A stretch of 64,000 nt of DNA from Istiophorus platypterus (taxonomy: Eukaryota; Chordata; Actinopteri; Istiophoriformes; Istiophoridae): positions 13,819,027 to 13,883,026 of the forward strand of contig CM029126.1 of NCBI GenBank assembly GCA_016859345.1, read 5' to 3'. Shown piece after piece: positions 62,523 through 64,000 of this stretch. A program made the translations under genes and the position numbers. The notes below the pieces were generated by a model. That model did no database searches. It was not told the DNA's origin and was given only the letters and a program-made list of their open reading frames with translations. Within the stretch, counting starts at the first letter, position 1. Each line of letters opens with the position of its first letter.

Positions 62523-64000
62523 TCAAACAAACTGCAGTTGTATTTTTCTTGGACCAATAGGCCTTCCACTCAGTTCCTCCACTGCTGTTAAGGCCTCCTG
62601 ACGAGACTCAAATACTACAGTCGCAGAGCCTTTGGGTTTTCCACCCTGGTCATACTGCAGTGAGACAGATCCAGGAATAATGCGATATCCATAGCAAAAG
62701 TCATAGATTTCTTCGCTGCTGATTTGGAATGGTAAATTAAGTAACTTTACACAGGTGGGACCATCAAAATGCTGCAATGAGGAGCCAAAGTCACTATGAA
62801 CACCATTATCCCTGTCATGTGGAGCACAACTGCCCACTGCATAAGGCCCCAAATCACAGCCCCCGTGGACTTGAGTCTGTAGCTTAGTCATTGGTATATT
62901 ACTATCTTGAGACATCCTAAAGTCAGGGTAGTCAGTGTAACCAGGGCGATAGGATGCCTCACTGCTTCTGCCTGAGTACCGCTCCTCTCGTTGCAGCGGC
63001 TCTTGCAACATTGGTGGTTCAACACCCAACTGTCGCATCTGAGAACGTGAAATGCACTTCAATATGACTTCTGAACCAAGAAACCGTCGTCCATTGAGAG
63101 AGAGTGCTCTCATAGCCTCTGCCTCAGACCAGAAAAGAACCAAAGCCTTCCCTACCCCAGCACCTTTATGGTCAAGCAGCAAGAACACCTTGTCCTCAGT
63201 GATATTAAACCCCAAGAAAAAGTCTATGATCTCAACTTTCCTTACATCAAAAGGCAGGTTCCGCACAAACAGACACATTTTCTCAGTGTCATAAGGATCA
63301 CTGGGGTAAGATGGAGGCCTCTCCTGAAACCGTTCAGAGTTCTCAGGAGGTTGGACATCAATGCAGTGAGACTCCAGAAGGGTGATCATGCTCTCTCTTG
63401 AGATTGGGCGGGTAGAAACCAATCGATTTAAGAATGGTCTTTTTTCATGAGTTAAGGCATCACAGTAGTCACGCTGATTCTTGAACAGCACAAATGCAGA
63501 TCTAGTTCTTTTCCCATCTTTGCCAATCAAGCGCAGGATCTGGTCATCTTCAAGTTTTGCATGATGAAAAAGATGTTTCAGGTCTTCTTTTTCCACTGCA
63601 TAGGATAGATTTTCCATCAAAACGCAGTACTCGTTGTCAGAAGGAGCAATGGGCCTCTGGGCCAAAGGTGATTGTGGCCTTGCATGTTCCTGTAGATTCC
63701 TCCAATTGCGAATTGGTGACCTGTCCCTTTCAAAGTTGCCTTCCCTTTTGGTAACCATTGGTACTCTACCAGTAGCCCGATGCCAATCCACTACTGTTGT
63801 CATGGAAACCTCGACATACCTTGAACCAATGTATCTCCTGTCCCTCTTAAGGCCTTCGCTGGCATCCTCTCTTGTTGCAAATTTGACGAGACCTTTGCCA
63901 TTGTTTGCACCATATTCATTTTTCAATAAGATTATTTCATCAACAAGTAAACCACTGAAAAATTCATGTACTTCCTTTTCAGTCACAGAGAAGGGCATTC
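62523..64000 (-). CDS. rbm12b: RBM12B, RNA-binding protein with multiple RRMs, 3' part only
   Basis: A continuous frame runs from the window edge to TGA at 62525-62523. The first Met seen (63998) is internal: it lies at the start of an RRM corresponding to human RBM12B RRM2, so the true N-terminus is outside. Counting from that Met over 491 aa, RRMs lie at about 1-64 (FFSGLLVDEIILLKNEYG, GLVKFATREDA), 124-200 (YCVLMENLSYAV, SAFVLFKN), 241-317 (MCLFVRNLPFDV, KALVLFWSEAEA) and 415-491 (CVKLLNLPFQIS, GSATVVFESRQEA, ending RPIGPRKIQLQFV). The long DFRRPPE repeats of the mammalian protein are absent. Basic SP-rich linkers join the RRMs. The molecular role is not well defined in the family; nuclear RNA binding is inferred. 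It adjoins the C8orf88 homologue, as on human 8q21-q22. Confidence 0.95.
   Translation of the reverse strand, partial: MPFSVTEKEVHEFFSGLLVDEIILLKNEYGANNGKGLVKFATREDASEGLKRDRRYIGSRYVEVSMTTVVDWHRATGRVPMVTKREGNFERDRSPIRNWRNLQEHARPQSPLAQRPIAPSDNEYCVLMENLSYAVEKEDLKHLFHHAKLEDDQILRLIGKDGKRTRSAFVLFKNQRDYCDALTHEKRPFLNRLVSTRPISRESMITLLESHCIDVQPPENSERFQERPPSYPSDPYDTEKMCLFVRNLPFDVRKVEIIDFFLGFNITEDKVFLLLDHKGAGVGKALVLFWSEAEAMRALSLNGRRFLGSEVILKCISRSQMRQLGVEPPMLQEPLQREERYSGRSSEASYRPGYTDYPDFRMSQDSNIPMTKLQTQVHGGCDLGPYAVGSCAPHDRDNGVHSDFGSSLQHFDGPTCVKLLNLPFQISSEEIYDFCYGYRIIPGSVSLQYDQGGKPKGSATVVFESRQEALTAVEELSGRPIGPRKIQLQFV

Overview
The window is nuclear DNA of a bony fish, most likely a percomorph-type teleost. 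The evidence is spliced vertebrate genes with short introns, abundant CA/GATA/AT microsatellites, several decayed Tc1/mariner elements, and a fatty-acid-binding protein of the fish fabp11 type. No prokaryotic, organellar or viral gene set was seen.

Layout, left to right. 1-9348 holds the coding end of ataxin-1 (atxn1, minus strand) with a long 3'UTR and a 5'UTR segment carrying a short upstream ORF. 9349-26870 is gene-poor: probable atxn1 5' intronic/promoter DNA, microsatellites, two Tc1-like relics and a dispersed repeat. fam8a1 (minus; five coding exons, RDD membrane protein of the HRD1 ERAD complex) lies at 26871-29026. fabp11 (minus, four exons) lies at 31004-31818. About 11 kb of non-coding DNA then leads to hey1 (plus, five exons, Notch-effector bHLH-Orange repressor) at 42703-44219. 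Next come stmn2 (minus, five exons) at 47350-50317, upp1 (minus, seven exons with an apparent one-base frameshift) at 52054-55196, a C8orf88 homologue (minus) at 58107-60230, and the 3' part of rbm12b (minus), which runs off the right edge.

The gene set joins two human synteny blocks: atxn1 and fam8a1 (6p22.3), and fabp/hey1/stmn2/C8orf88/rbm12b (8q21-q22), with upp1 (human 7p) inserted. The genes are independently transcribed and share no obvious pathway.

The most interesting observation is a very recent ~854-bp tandem duplication inside the C8orf88 homologue. It copies exons 2 and 3 (117 nt together, frame-preserving) and creates a chimeric exon that repeats the eIF4E-binding motif. Its breakpoints share an 11-bp microhomology. 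Other points worth checking are the upp1 frameshift, a cluster of candidate miR-130/miR-19/Pumilio sites plus a miR-101 site in the atxn1 3'UTR, and the absence of polyQ in this fish ataxin-1 while the neighbouring fam8a1 carries a coding CAG tract. Exon coordinates were derived by hand from splice consensus and reading-frame continuity. Gene identities rest on remembered family sequences, not on a database search.
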